DNA of 52,185 bases from an uncultured Muribaculaceae bacterium (GCA_910584905.1 CAJUCQ010000031.1:1-52185); one strand, 5' to 3'; positions 15,976 to 25,197 are shown, numbered from the stretch's first letter. Made by a program: numbers and translations. The notes: generated by a model not told the origin, from the letters alone.

Positions 15976-16146
15976 ACGATTTGGCGGCTTTGTTTATTTG
16001 ATTAATATTGATTACTATGCTGTCGAGTGATTTCTCTCGCAGTTCGAAACGTTAAATCTATTCGCGCCCGGGAATATATTCTTGAACTTGTTCTTTCATA
16101 TAAAATGGTGGGTTGGTCTGAGTTTCAATCAAACTGTTGTCCTGCG

Positions 16147-16177
16147 CAAATGTAGTAAAATAATACAAAGCTGCAAA
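16147..16177 (-). promoter_or_regulatory. promoter of the serpin gene
   Basis: The minus strand has TTTG (rc of 16174-16177), exactly 19 bases and TACATTTG (rc of 16147-16154), a full consensus match. The transcript would have a leader of about 165 bases before the serpin start at 15975. The leader contains a short frame (16058-16099, 13 codons) for which there is no further support. Apart from this promoter and the sdhB terminator, the 344-base gap shows nothing else. Confidence 0.8.
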
Positions 16178-16248
16178 AAAAGTTGCGGAAATTGCACCTT
16201 TGTTTGCATATGGATAGCCGCGACGTGAAATCGAGTGCCAAGCGAAAA

Positions 16249-16286
16249 CAAAACCGTCGGCTTGCGGAAAATCCGTAGCCGACGGT
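16249..16286 (-). terminator. terminator of the fumarate reductase operon
   Basis: Arms 16249-16260 and 16275-16286 pair perfectly over 12 bases, with an inner CGGAAAATCCG stem-loop. On the minus strand it lies 33 bases after the frdB stop and is followed by TTTTGTTTT, a good T tract. Confidence 0.88.
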
Positions 16287-16319
16287 TTCTGAAATATTTG
16301 TCTTATCTTGCCTGCGTGT

Positions 16320-17075
16320 TTAGTCCGAGCACTTGGCGCAGATAAACTCGCGGTTGAGGCGGGCGATGTTGCTGAGCGAAATGTTCTTCGGGCACTCGGC
16401 GGCGCACGCACCAGTGTTGGTGCAGTTGCCGAAGCCGAGTTCGTCCATCTTCGCAACCATTGCGCGGGCGCGGCGCTTGCGCTCTACCTGACCTTGCGGC
16501 AGGAGGGCAAACTGGCTCACCTTGGCCGATACGAAGAGCATGGCCGAGCCGTTCTTGCACGCTGCAACGCAGGCGCCGCAACCGATACAAGTGGCCGAGT
16601 CCATAGCCACGTCGGCTACTTCCTTCGAAATCGGCAGGTTGTTGGCATCCTGTGCGCCGCCGCAGTTAAACGACACGTAGCCGCCGGCTTGCTGGATTTT
16701 GTCGAAGGCGTTGCGGTCGACCATAAGGTCGCGGATCACGGGGAACGCCGCCGAGCGCCAAGGCTCGATGGTGATGGTGTCGCCGTCGTTGAATTTGCGC
16801 ATGTGCAGCTGACACGTCGTGATGCCCTGCACCGGGCCGTGGGGATGACCGTTGATATAAAGCGAGCACATGCCGCAGATGCCTTCGCGGCAGTCGCTGT
16901 CGAACACTACGGGTTCTTCGCCGCGCTCTACGAGCTGCTGGTTGAGCATGTCGAGCATCTCAAGGAAAGAGCTCCCCGTGCTCACGTTGTCGAGGTGGTA
17001 GTTGACGAACTGGCCTTTCTCCTTCGGACCGCGTTGACGCCAGATTTTCAGATTTACGCTTATTGTATGTTCCAT
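16320..17075 (-). CDS. frdB: fumarate reductase / succinate dehydrogenase iron-sulfur subunit
   Basis: A 251-residue electron-transfer subunit linking the flavoprotein to the membrane subunit. The 2Fe-2S ligands are C62, C67, C70 and C88. The ferredoxin-like half has CIGCGACVAAC (C163, C166, C169, C173) and C218, C224, C228 for the 4Fe-4S and 3Fe-4S centres. The C-terminus adds CAKC. In anaerobic Bacteroidales this complex mainly reduces fumarate with menaquinol. It is last in the order C-A-B and 21 bases from frdA. Confidence 0.95.
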   Translation of the reverse strand: MEHTISVNLKIWRQRGPKEKGQFVNYHLDNVSTGSSFLEMLDMLNQQLVERGEEPVVFDSDCREGICGMCSLYINGHPHGPVQGITTCQLHMRKFNDGDTITIEPWRSAAFPVIRDLMVDRNAFDKIQQAGGYVSFNCGGAQDANNLPISKEVADVAMDSATCIGCGACVAACKNGSAMLFVSAKVSQFALLPQGQVERKRRARAMVAKMDELGFGNCTNTGACAAECPKNISLSNIARLNREFICAKCSD

Positions 17076-17096
17076 TTTGGTGCTGTTTGAGAAGGA

Positions 17097-19124
17097 TTAG
17101 GACTTATAGTTGCGGGTCTGTACCTGTATTGCCTCGTACTTCAGGGGCTCCTTCAGGAGGATGGGCTTCTCGTTGTCGCCGGTGTACTTCCAGCACGACA
17201 CGTACATGTACTTGTCGTCGCGGCGGGCGGCTTCGCCGTCGGCCGTCTGATACTCTTCGCGGAAGTGTGCGCCGCAACTTTCGTTGCGGTTGAGGGCGTC
17301 GATGGCCATCATGCGCGACATTTCGAGGAAGTCTTCAAGGCGAAGTGCCTTTTCAAGCTCGGTGTTGAGGTCATCGGCCTTGCCCACGATGCGGAGGTCG
17401 GTGTAGAATTCCTTCTTCACGGCTTCGATTTCGTCAACGGCTTTCACGAGGCTCTGGAGCGTGCGGCCCATGCCCACGAGATTCCACATCACATGGCCGA
17501 GGCGCTTGTGGATTTCGTCCGGGCTCTTGGTGCCCTTGATGTCCATCAGACGCTGGATGCGTGCGCGAACGCCCTTCTCGGCTTCGTCGAATTCGGGAGC
17601 GTCGGTCTTGAAGTGCGGCACCTTGATCTGGTCGCTGAGGTAGTTCTGCATCGTGTAGGGAAGTACGAAGTAGCCGTCGGCAAGACCCTGCATGAGGGCC
17701 GAAGCACCGAGGCGGTTGGCGCCGTGGTCCGAGAAGTTGCACTCGCCGATTGCGAAGAGACCCTTGATCGACGTCTGAAGTTCGTAGTCGACCCAGATAC
17801 CGCCCATCGTGTAGTGCGAGGCCGGGAATATCATCATCGGCGTCTCGTAGGGGTTGTCGTCGGAAATCATCTGATACATGTCGAAGAGGTTTCCGTAGCG
17901 GTCGCGGACCACATCCTCGCCGAGGCGCTGGATGGCATATTTGAAGTCGAGATATACGGCGTTGCCCGTGCCTACGCCGTAGCCTGCGTCACAGCGCTCT
18001 TTGGCTGCGCGCGAAGCGATGTCGCGGGGGCAAAGGTTACCGAAGGCCGGGTAGCGGCGTTCGAGATAGAAGTCGCGGTCTTCGTCGGGGATATCGGTGG
18101 GTTTCTTCTTGCCGGCGCGGATAGCTTCGGCGTCTTCTTTCTTTTTCGGAACCCAGATGCGGCCGTCGTTGCGGAGCGATTCGCTCATCAGCGTAAGCTT
18201 CGACTGGTCTTCGCCGTGAACGGGGATACACGTCGGGTGAATCTGCGTGAAGGCGAGGTTGGCGAGGTAAGCGCCCTTGCGGAAGGCTTGGATAGCGGCC
18301 GAGCCGTTGCAGCCCATAGCGTTCGTGCTGAGGAAGAAGGCGCGTCCGTAGCCACCCGTGGCAAGTACAACGGCGTGAGCGGCGTAGCGCTCGATTTCGC
18401 CCGTCACGAGGTTGCGGACGATGATACCGCGCGCACGGCCGTCGATGATTACGACGTCGAGCATCTCGCGGCGGTTGAACGAGCGAACCGTGCCCTTCTG
18501 AATCTGACGGTTAAGCGACGAGTATGCACCGAGGAGGAGCTGCTGGCCCGTCTGGCCCTTGGCGTAGAACGTGCGGCTCACCTGTGCGCCGCCGAACGAA
18601 CGGTTGGCAAGAAGGCCGCCGTATTCGCGCGCAAAGGGCACGCCCTGCTGGACGCACTGGTCGATGATGTTGTTCGACACTTCGGCGAGACGATACACGT
18701 TGGCTTCGCGCGAGCGGAAGTCACCGCCCTTTACCGTGTCGTAGAACAGGCGGTACACCGAGTCGCCGTCGTTCTGATAGTTCTTCGCTGCGTTGATACC
18801 GCCCTGTGCGGCAATCGAGTGCGCGCGGCGGGGGCTGTCCTGAATGCAGAAGTTGTATACGTTGAAGCCCATTTCGCCGAGTGTCGATGCGGCCGATGCG
18901 CCGGCAAGGCCGGTGCCCACGACGATGATGTCGAGGTTGCGCTTGTTGGCGGGGTTTACGAGCTTCTGGTGTGCCTTGTAGTTGGTCCACTTCTCAGCGA
19001 TAGGACCTTCAGGTATCTTGGAGTCGATCTGATACTCCGGCAGAGCGGCGGATTCGATGTCGGCGAAATCCTGCATGATGGGGGTCGAATCAATCATACC
19101 CTCGAGGTTGAGTTCTTTTGCCAT
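17097..19124 (-). CDS. frdA: fumarate reductase / succinate dehydrogenase flavoprotein subunit
   Basis: A 675-residue catalytic subunit that interconverts fumarate and succinate. The FAD-binding motif GTGLAGASAASTLGE lies at about 71-85, and the SIAAQGGINAAKN segment that carries the region of covalent FAD attachment follows. The capping domain and the C-terminal helical domain complete the normal length for the Bacteroidota / Wolinella-like B-type enzyme. It lies 12 bases after frdC and 21 before frdB, so the three form one operon ending at the terminator near 16.27 kb. Confidence 0.95.
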   Translation of the reverse strand: MAKELNLEGMIDSTPIMQDFADIESAALPEYQIDSKIPEGPIAEKWTNYKAHQKLVNPANKRNLDIIVVGTGLAGASAASTLGEMGFNVYNFCIQDSPRRAHSIAAQGGINAAKNYQNDGDSVYRLFYDTVKGGDFRSREANVYRLAEVSNNIIDQCVQQGVPFAREYGGLLANRSFGGAQVSRTFYAKGQTGQQLLLGAYSSLNRQIQKGTVRSFNRREMLDVVIIDGRARGIIVRNLVTGEIERYAAHAVVLATGGYGRAFFLSTNAMGCNGSAAIQAFRKGAYLANLAFTQIHPTCIPVHGEDQSKLTLMSESLRNDGRIWVPKKKEDAEAIRAGKKKPTDIPDEDRDFYLERRYPAFGNLCPRDIASRAAKERCDAGYGVGTGNAVYLDFKYAIQRLGEDVVRDRYGNLFDMYQMISDDNPYETPMMIFPASHYTMGGIWVDYELQTSIKGLFAIGECNFSDHGANRLGASALMQGLADGYFVLPYTMQNYLSDQIKVPHFKTDAPEFDEAEKGVRARIQRLMDIKGTKSPDEIHKRLGHVMWNLVGMGRTLQSLVKAVDEIEAVKKEFYTDLRIVGKADDLNTELEKALRLEDFLEMSRMMAIDALNRNESCGAHFREEYQTADGEAARRDDKYMYVSCWKYTGDNEKPILLKEPLKYEAIQVQTRNYKS

Positions 19125-19136
19125 ATCTCTGAGTTG

Positions 19137-20177
19137 TTATTCGTTGGTGGTTTCGGGTTCTTGGGGGGCAAGCTGCTTGGCGTAGCCGATCTGCTGCTCA
19201 AGCTGCTGGGCGAAGCGGCTGAGGTTGTTCACGGCCTTGATGCTTACCTGAGGGCACTGCTTCTTCGACAGCTCGACGATGCGCTGAGCCTCTTCGACAT
19301 AAGCGGGGGCCTTCTCTACGAAGAAGTTGATCTGAGCCTTCTGCATGGCGGCCATGTCGCCTTCGTCTACGGCCGACATCGCTTTCTGAGCGGCGGCTTC
19401 GAAGTCTTCGGTGAGAGCCTCGGCGCGGTCGTTCCAGAACTCGCCGTACTGCTCCTGAAGTTCATAGTTGGTCGTGTAGTAGTTGGCGTGTGCGCGAACC
19501 GTGAACACGATAGCTTGTGCCGTGAAAAGAAGCACCACAATCGTCGTCCACCAGCAGGAGATGCTCTTGAGGCGGCTCATCCACGTGGTGTTGTTCCAGC
19601 CGATGGTGTGGAACATCGACCAGAAGCCGTGGTTCATGTGGAACCAAAGGGCCACGAAGCCGATGATGTAGACCACGGGAGTCCACCACTGCTGGAAAGC
19701 AAGCTGGATAAAGAGGGTGCCCATAGCGGGGGAGGCGGGCACGCCGGCTACTTCAGGAAGCGACGTCAGCTCGTGCGACACAAGCTCCTGAAGTTGCATC
19801 TTGGCCCAGAACTGGGTCATGTGCACTACGAGGAAGGCAAGGACGACGATGCCGAGAACGAGCATGTTCTTCGACGACCATTCCACCTGAGGCGGACGGC
19901 TGTTGACCTGATAACGGTCAGTGCCGCGGGCGCGGCGGTTCTGCACCGTAAGCCACAGGGCATAGATGATGTGAAGGATAAAAAGTGCGGCGAGGCCCAT
20001 AGATGCAACCAGTGCGTACCAGTTGGCGCCGAGGAACTCACAAATCATGTTGTAAGCCACCGGCCAGAGCAGTGCCACAGAATTCATCAACACGTGAAAA
20101 GTTACGAATAGGACGAGGCAGACGCCCGTGATTGCCATCACGAACTTACGTCCTATAGATGAGCTTGTTAACCACAT
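19137..20177 (-). CDS. frdC: fumarate reductase cytochrome b subunit with long C-terminal extension
   Basis: A 346-residue membrane anchor. Five membrane segments are visible at about 11-31, 52-77, 104-124, 165-187 and 208-229, with histidines such as H28, H69, H119 and H180 available for two hemes, as in B-type diheme complexes. These features match residues 1 to about 235. Residues about 238-346 form an extra hydrophilic, Gln- and Glu-rich helical tail ending in QEPETTNE, which usual family members of roughly 220-250 residues lack. The frame is intact and the next gene follows after 12 bases, so the tail looks genuine. Confidence 0.9.
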   Translation of the reverse strand: MWLTSSSIGRKFVMAITGVCLVLFVTFHVLMNSVALLWPVAYNMICEFLGANWYALVASMGLAALFILHIIYALWLTVQNRRARGTDRYQVNSRPPQVEWSSKNMLVLGIVVLAFLVVHMTQFWAKMQLQELVSHELTSLPEVAGVPASPAMGTLFIQLAFQQWWTPVVYIIGFVALWFHMNHGFWSMFHTIGWNNTTWMSRLKSISCWWTTIVVLLFTAQAIVFTVRAHANYYTTNYELQEQYGEFWNDRAEALTEDFEAAAQKAMSAVDEGDMAAMQKAQINFFVEKAPAYVEEAQRIVELSKKQCPQVSIKAVNNLSRFAQQLEQQIGYAKQLAPQEPETTNE

Positions 20178-20264
20178 AGGATGAGTGTTTGAAGATTAAT
20201 ATTATTTGTAGTAGTTTTTACGTGGAAAAGAAGCACCCCTGCGGGCGCACGGCTATTCGTTTTG

Positions 20265-20272
20265 CAAATTTA
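20265..20272 (-). promoter_or_regulatory. -7 element for the frdCAB operon
   Basis: The minus strand reads TAAATTTG, a full TAnnTTTG match, 88 bases upstream of the frdC start. The -33 box is not clear; the DNA upstream is very AT-rich. Confidence 0.55.
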
Positions 20273-20323
20273 GCGCTTTTTGCCAAATTAAAGAAAAAAA
20301 TCCGTATATTTTTTTACACATTT

Positions 20324-22012
20324 TCAGCGTCCGACGCCGTCTGCGGAGGCGGCGTCAGGGCGACGGGCTATGTAGAGCTCCCGGCGGTGGTCGCAACTGC
20401 GCGGCAGGAGCATACGGGTCTCGTAGCCCAGCGCCTGAAGAGCGCTCGTGTCGGCGGGCGTCAGGAGCAGGATCGAGGCGTCGCTCTCTATGCCCGAGGC
20501 GGCCTCGGTCGACGGCAGCGCGCGCAGGCGGTCGCCGAGATAAAAATTGAGCGTGTAAAGCCGCTCGCCCGGCCCGTGGCCAAGGCTGTACAGCTTCCCC
20601 GCCTCGGCCGCGCTCTCAAGCTCGCCGACGATGCGCGCGTCGCTCCGAGGGTTCAGCGCGGCAGGCATCGCAGTCGACGCGTAGAATATGTAAAGCCCGG
20701 CCGCGCACAGCGCTGACGCTGTTGCCGCCCGCCGCCGCCTCAGAATCCATCCGAGCGATGCGCCCGCAGGCACAAGCGCCATTACCGCTCCCCACGCCGG
20801 AGTCGGCGCAAGGCCCGCTGTGCCGCCGGCCGCAAGAATCAGAAACGCAGGCGGCACGGCAAGCGCAAGCGCGGCCATAAACCACGCGTAGCCGCGCATC
20901 AGCCGCGTGTTCTCGTATCTTGTGGCTATCACCGCAATCCCGTAGCATGCAAACGGATACACCGGAAGGAGATACACGCTGCGTTTGCTCTCCGGGATGC
21001 AGTAGAAGCAGAAAATCACCGTTGCCGTCGCGAGCGCGAGCATAGCCTCGGGGCGCATCCGCCGCAGGCTTTCCCGCACTCCGCGCCAAGGCCGCATAGC
21101 CGGAGAGCCGATAAGCACGAGCGTCCACGGCAACAGCCCGAGGGCAAGCGTGGCGAAATTATACCACAGCGGCTTTACGTGCGAGTCGTAGCTCATCGTC
21201 CCCGTCAGACGCCCGATGTTCTCCTCGTATGCAAGCTCGAGAAATTCGGTGCCTCCGAGCTCGTAGGCTTTGTAGTACCACAGCGCCGGGATTACGAGCG
21301 CCGCAAGAGCCGCGCCGAGCATTTTGATAAATACGGCCGCGAAATTGTCGCGTCTGAGCAGGCGGTACACCCCTACGGCACAGCAAGGCAACAGGGCGCC
21401 GACAGGCCCTTTGGTAAGCGTGGCGCATGTCAGCAACAGCCACGCTCCGCCGTAGCACAGCGCCTTGCGCCCCTTGTCGCCGTCCTCGCGCGCCTTGAAC
21501 ATGAGCATGACAGCCCCCGTCATGCAGGCCGTCAGAAGCATGTCGAGCCGACAGGCCATCGAGGCCCTGAACACCTCGAACGATGTGGCGCATATAAGCG
21601 CGCACACCGCGCCGAATCGCGCTCCACGGGCACGAGACGCAAACGCGTACAGCCCCATGCACATGCCCGTAGAGGCAAGCATCGACGGCAGGCGGGAAAG
21701 ATATTCCGTGACGACGCCCCCGTTGAACACAGCCGACAGCACCGCTATCACCCACGCCATGAAGGGCGGCTTGTACGGGATGTCGCCCCCGTAGTTGACC
21801 GGCAGAATCCAATTGCCGCTCTCAAGGATGCTCAGCGCCACGATAGCCTCGCGGGGCTCGCCCTTGGAGTTGAAAAGCGTAAGCCCCGCCCACGGCAGAA
21901 ACATCAGCGCAAGAACGACTAAAACCGCAGCGGCGCCCCTTTTCAGGGCGCCGTCGCGGTTGAGGTCCGCGAATTGTCGCAGACGGTGAATGATGTGTCG
22001 CAAATCGGTCAA
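20324..22012 (-). CDS. GT39-type membrane glycosyltransferase (ArnT/PMT-like)
   Basis: A 562-residue polytopic inner-membrane protein with about 10-12 hydrophobic spans. The first periplasmic loop has GEPREAIVALSILESGNW (51-68) and GGDIPYKPP, which correspond to the acidic and YKPP-type motifs of ArnT and related lipid-linked-sugar transferases. Such enzymes use polyprenyl-phosphate sugars to modify lipid A, glycans or proteins in the periplasm. It starts 23 bases after the purB stop and probably shares its transcript. The sugar and acceptor are unknown. Confidence 0.85.
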   Translation of the reverse strand: MTDLRHIIHRLRQFADLNRDGALKRGAAAVLVVLALMFLPWAGLTLFNSKGEPREAIVALSILESGNWILPVNYGGDIPYKPPFMAWVIAVLSAVFNGGVVTEYLSRLPSMLASTGMCMGLYAFASRARGARFGAVCALICATSFEVFRASMACRLDMLLTACMTGAVMLMFKAREDGDKGRKALCYGGAWLLLTCATLTKGPVGALLPCCAVGVYRLLRRDNFAAVFIKMLGAALAALVIPALWYYKAYELGGTEFLELAYEENIGRLTGTMSYDSHVKPLWYNFATLALGLLPWTLVLIGSPAMRPWRGVRESLRRMRPEAMLALATATVIFCFYCIPESKRSVYLLPVYPFACYGIAVIATRYENTRLMRGYAWFMAALALAVPPAFLILAAGGTAGLAPTPAWGAVMALVPAGASLGWILRRRRAATASALCAAGLYIFYASTAMPAALNPRSDARIVGELESAAEAGKLYSLGHGPGERLYTLNFYLGDRLRALPSTEAASGIESDASILLLTPADTSALQALGYETRMLLPRSCDHRRELYIARRPDAASADGVGR

Positions 22013-22035
22013 ATTTTAGAGTGACAGGCGGGGGC

Positions 22036-23391
22036 TCACACCGTATAGCCCGTGTAGGTCATGGGCGACAGGGCGCGAAGCTCGGCTTTCACCGCGTCGC
22101 TGACCTCGAGTGTGTCGATAAAAGCCGAGATGCTTTCGGCCGTTACGGCGGCGTTCGTCCGCGTCAGCGCCTTGAGCGTTTCGTAAGGATGGGGATAGCC
22201 TTCGCGGCGCAGAATGGTCTGGATGCCCTCGGCCACGACGTTCCACATTGCCGCGAGGTCGCGGTCGATGCTCTCGCGGTGGAGTATCAGCTTGCCGAGG
22301 CCTTTCATCGTCGATGCTATCGAAATGAGCATGTGGGCCATAGGCACGCCCACGTTGCGGAGCACCGTCGAGTCCGTCAGGTCGCGCTGGAGGCGCGACA
22401 CCGGCAGCTTCGTTGCCAGATGAGCCAGCACGGCGTTGGCGATGCCGAGGTTGCCCTCGGAGTTCTCGAAGTCGATGGGGTTCACCTTGTGAGGCATCGC
22501 CGACGAGCCTACTTCGCCCTCTTTGATGCGCTGTTTGAAATACTCCATCGAGATATACATCCACATGTCGCGGTCGAGGTCGAGCACGATGGTGTTGATG
22601 CGGCGGAAGGCATCGAAGAGGGCCGCGAGATTATCGTAGTTGGAAATCTGGGTCGTCCATTGCTCGCGGGCGATGCCGAGGTCTTCGTAAAGGAACTTGT
22701 TGGCGAAGGCGCGCCAGTCTATATCGGGGAAAGCCGTGCGGTGGGCGTTGAAATTGCCCGTGGCGCCGCCGAACTTGCCGCTCACCGTCACCTGCCCGAG
22801 AGCCTTCATCTGCTCGCGAAGGCGGTAGGCGAACACTTCGATTTCCTTCCCGAGAGTCGTCGGGCTTGCAGGCTGCCCGTGGGTCTTCGCAAGCATCGGG
22901 ATGGAGGCCCATTCGCCGGCCATGCCCTCAAGTGTCTCAATCAGCTCGTTGACGCGAGGGGCAAGCACCTCGTCGACAGCCTCTTTAAGGCTCATCGGCA
23001 CGGCCGTGTTGTTGATGTCCTGCGACGTAAGCCCGAAGTGGATAAACTCCTTGTACTTCTCGAGGCCGAGGCGGTCGAACTCTTCTTTGAGGAAATATTC
23101 GACAGCCTTGACGTCATGGTTGGTCACGCTTTCGATGTCCTTGATTCTCTTGGCCTGCGCGGGGGTGAAAACATCGCGGCCATAGAGCGCTGACAGCGCA
23201 TCCTTTGCCTCCTGAGGCACCCCGGCGAGCTGAGGGAGAGGAATCTCGCACAAAGCGAGAAAATACTTCACCTCGACCTCGACGCGATAGCGGATGAGGG
23301 CGTATTCCGAAAAATAATCGGCCAGAGGCTCGCATTTGCTGCGATAGCGGCCGTCGACAGGAGAGATAGCGGTAAGCGTCGTAAGTTCCAT
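22036..23391 (-). CDS. purB: adenylosuccinate lyase
   Basis: A 451-residue lyase of the fumarase / aspartase superfamily that acts twice in purine synthesis, splitting SAICAR and adenylosuccinate with release of fumarate. The family signature SSAMPHKVNPIDFEN is present, along with the catalytic-histidine region TKTHGQPASP (MLAKTHGQPA). The length matches the E. coli-type enzyme (456). It has a -7 element at 23421-23428 and is followed by the GT39 gene. Confidence 0.95.
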   Translation of the reverse strand: MELTTLTAISPVDGRYRSKCEPLADYFSEYALIRYRVEVEVKYFLALCEIPLPQLAGVPQEAKDALSALYGRDVFTPAQAKRIKDIESVTNHDVKAVEYFLKEEFDRLGLEKYKEFIHFGLTSQDINNTAVPMSLKEAVDEVLAPRVNELIETLEGMAGEWASIPMLAKTHGQPASPTTLGKEIEVFAYRLREQMKALGQVTVSGKFGGATGNFNAHRTAFPDIDWRAFANKFLYEDLGIAREQWTTQISNYDNLAALFDAFRRINTIVLDLDRDMWMYISMEYFKQRIKEGEVGSSAMPHKVNPIDFENSEGNLGIANAVLAHLATKLPVSRLQRDLTDSTVLRNVGVPMAHMLISIASTMKGLGKLILHRESIDRDLAAMWNVVAEGIQTILRREGYPHPYETLKALTRTNAAVTAESISAFIDTLEVSDAVKAELRALSPMTYTGYTV

Positions 23392-23420
23392 GTGTGTGAA
23401 TGCTTTATCAAAATTTTCCG

Positions 23421-23428
23421 CAAAGATA
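23421..23428 (-). promoter_or_regulatory. -7 element for purB
   Basis: The minus strand reads TATCTTTG, a full match to TAnnTTTG, 30 bases upstream of the purB start. No consensus -33 box at the expected distance. Confidence 0.6.
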
Positions 23429-23521
23429 CAAAAATTAATTCATAATCCGCGCTTCCGCCGCCGCAACGATGCGATTGAAGCCCCGGCCCGGGGCCTCAGG
23501 CACCGCTCGAAGCCCGCAACA

Positions 23522-23560
23522 AAAAAGGCCGTGTCGCATCGCGTGCGTCACGGCCTTTTT
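23522..23560 (-). terminator. terminator after the histone-like gene
   Basis: Arms 23522-23533 and 23549-23560 pair perfectly over 12 bases (AAAAAGGCCGTG and complement). On the minus strand it lies 29 bases past the stop of the small histone-like gene and ends in a T run, a typical intrinsic terminator. Confidence 0.88.
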
Positions 23561-23588
23561 GTCGTTTGTGTCGCGGAGTCGAGCTCGC

Positions 23589-23765
23589 TTAAGCCTTGGA
23601 GGCGTCGAGGGAAGCCTTGCGGAATTCCTTCATGAGCTTTTCGAGTTCGAGAGAAGCCTTGCGGGCGCGGGTGCCGGCGGCTTTATTGCCTTTTTCAACT
23701 TGGAGGGCAGCGTCGGCCTTGAAGGCTTCATAGGCTGCGTTTACTTTTTCAATCAGTTCCTGCAT
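23589..23765 (-). CDS. histone H1-like protein Hc1 family
   Basis: A 58-residue basic, helical protein (MQELIEKVNAAYEAF at the start, ending SLDASKA). The segment KGNKAAGTRARKASLEL with the Lys- and Arg-rich face matches the small Hc1-like DNA-binding proteins common in Bacteroidota. It probably coats or bends DNA. It is too short for many gene finders. It follows queC by 76 bases on the same strand and has a strong terminator; no promoter was evident, so it may be read from the queF-queC transcript. Confidence 0.85.
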   Translation of the reverse strand: MQELIEKVNAAYEAFKADAALQVEKGNKAAGTRARKASLELEKLMKEFRKASLDASKA

Positions 23766-23841
23766 GGGATGTGAGATTAAATGGGTTAGATAATTATGAA
23801 GATTTATGATTAACTCGGATTTCGGTTGCGCGGCCTATGGC

Positions 23842-24525
23842 TCAGCCCTCGGTTTCTTCGTCCTCGTCGTAGTAGACTGTTGTATCAGTGATTCCGGCCT
23901 CGGCGAGGGCGGCACGGCGTTCGCGGCAGGTGCCGCAGCGGCCGCAGTGGGTCTCCCGTCCTTTGTAGCACGAGTATGTCGTCGAGTAGTCGATGCCAAG
24001 CTCTTTGCCGTGGCGGGCGATGTCGCTCTTGCTCAGGAGCGAATAGGGCGCTTCAAGCGAGATGTGTTCGTAGGTGCCCTCCGAAATGGCTCCGGCCATA
24101 GCCTTGACGAAGCTGTCGCGGCAGTCGGGGTAGAGTGCGTGGTCGCCGGCATGGCTGGCGATAAAGAGGGTCTTGAGGCCGTGGCTTTCGGCGAGCCCGG
24201 CGGCGGCCGCAAGCATGATGCCGTTGCGGAAGGGCACCACCGTGCTCTTCATGTTGTCGAAGTCGTATTCCCCTTCTGGGATGGCCTCGGCACCTTCGAG
24301 AAGCGAGCTGTGGAAGAGCTCGCCGATGAAGCTGAGGTCTATTTCGACAAGCTCGATGCCGAGCTCGCGGCAGTGAAGCCGCGCGCATTCGAGTTCGCGG
24401 GCATTGTGGTTCGACCCGTAGATGAAATTCACCGCAAGCTCGATGCGGCCTGCGTATTCATGGAGCATCGTCACGGAGTCCATCCCTCCGGAGAGCACCA
24501 TAAGAGCGTCTTTTTTACTGTTCAC
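23842..24525 (-). CDS. queC: 7-cyano-7-deazaguanine synthase QueC
   Basis: A 227-residue ATP-dependent enzyme that converts 7-carboxy-7-deazaguanine to preQ0 in queuosine synthesis. The PP-loop motif SGGMDS is at 12-17, and four zinc-binding cysteines are C186, C194, C197 and C200. The acidic tail EDEETEG is unusual but short. It follows queF by 52 bases on the same strand; QueF uses its product, so the two likely form one operon. Genes for earlier steps (queD, queE) are not in the window. Confidence 0.95.
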   Translation of the reverse strand: MNSKKDALMVLSGGMDSVTMLHEYAGRIELAVNFIYGSNHNARELECARLHCRELGIELVEIDLSFIGELFHSSLLEGAEAIPEGEYDFDNMKSTVVPFRNGIMLAAAAGLAESHGLKTLFIASHAGDHALYPDCRDSFVKAMAGAISEGTYEHISLEAPYSLLSKSDIARHGKELGIDYSTTYSCYKGRETHCGRCGTCRERRAALAEAGITDTTVYYDEDEETEG

Positions 24526-24577
24526 TGTCCTTATGTTCTTTGCGTGTGTACGTATGGGGTGCCGGGAGGCGCACGGC

Positions 24578-25066
24578 CTATTTCATCATTGCTTCGATTC
24601 CGAGCCCGAAGGCTTCGTGGCGGCGGCGGCGCGCAAGCTCCTCGTGCTCGGGGTCGCCGTAGTTCGCGAAGGGGTAGATGGCGATACCCCCGCGCGGTGT
24701 GAATAGCCCGATGACTTCGAGATAGCGCGGATTCATCAGCTTGACGAGGTCTTTCATGATGATGTTGACGCAGTCTTCGTGGAAGTCGCCGTGGTTTCTG
24801 AACGAGAACAAATACAGCTTCAGGCTCTTGCTCTCGACCATCAGCTCGCGAGGGATATAGGAGATTACGATACGGGCAAAATCAGGCTGGCCCGTCTTGG
24901 GGCACAGCGACGTGAATTCCGGACACGTGAAACTCACCGTGTACTCGTTGTCGGGGTGCTTGTTCACGAAGGTCTCAAGTATCTCCGGACAATATTCCGT
25001 CGGATACTTCACCCCCGTGTTGCCGAGGAGCGAGACCCCCGTGAGTTCGTTTTCTTGTCTTGACAT
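24578..25066 (-). CDS. queF: NADPH-dependent preQ0 reductase QueF
   Basis: A 162-residue short-form (B. subtilis-type) QueF that reduces the nitrile of preQ0 to preQ1. The catalytic cysteine is C55 in FTSLCPKTGQPDF, with D62 nearby, and the NADPH-binding ESKSLKLYLFSFRNH motif follows. The start at 25066 (MSRQENELTG) is chosen because the -7 element at 25092-25099 lies just upstream, which makes the longer frame to 25102 impossible to transcribe from it. Confidence 0.95.
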   Translation of the reverse strand: MSRQENELTGVSLLGNTGVKYPTEYCPEILETFVNKHPDNEYTVSFTCPEFTSLCPKTGQPDFARIVISYIPRELMVESKSLKLYLFSFRNHGDFHEDCVNIIMKDLVKLMNPRYLEVIGLFTPRGGIAIYPFANYGDPEHEELARRRRHEAFGLGIEAMMK

Positions 25067-25091
25067 GCTTGGTAAATGGAATAATTGAAAG

Positions 25092-25122
25092 CAAACGTAC
25101 AAAAAAATATCAATTCATGCAA
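25092..25122 (-). promoter_or_regulatory. promoter of queF-queC
   Basis: The minus strand reads TACGTTTG (rc of 25092-25099), a full TAnnTTTG match, with TTG (rc of 25120-25122) about 20 bases upstream. The leader is about 20 bases, too short for a preQ1 riboswitch. Confidence 0.7.
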
Positions 25123-25197
25123 GAATTGTGAAAAAAAACGTATGAAAAACCGAAAAAAAGCGTAAAAACACTCCTTCGTGACCGTTTTTATACACTA

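Noticed and set aside
16058..16099. Possible 13-codon leader peptide in the serpin leader
   Set aside because: No run of regulatory codons, no attenuator pair and no conservation evidence; a chance frame is as likely.
17265..20111. Open frame of 948 codons on the plus strand opposite frdA and frdC
   Set aside because: It runs antisense to two well-supported conserved genes. GC-rich codon bias leaves the reverse frame free of stops. No family, signal or promoter supports it.
25067..25091. preQ1 riboswitch ahead of queF-queC
   Set aside because: The -7 box lies 26 bases before the start codon, leaving a leader of about 20 bases, too short for a riboswitch.
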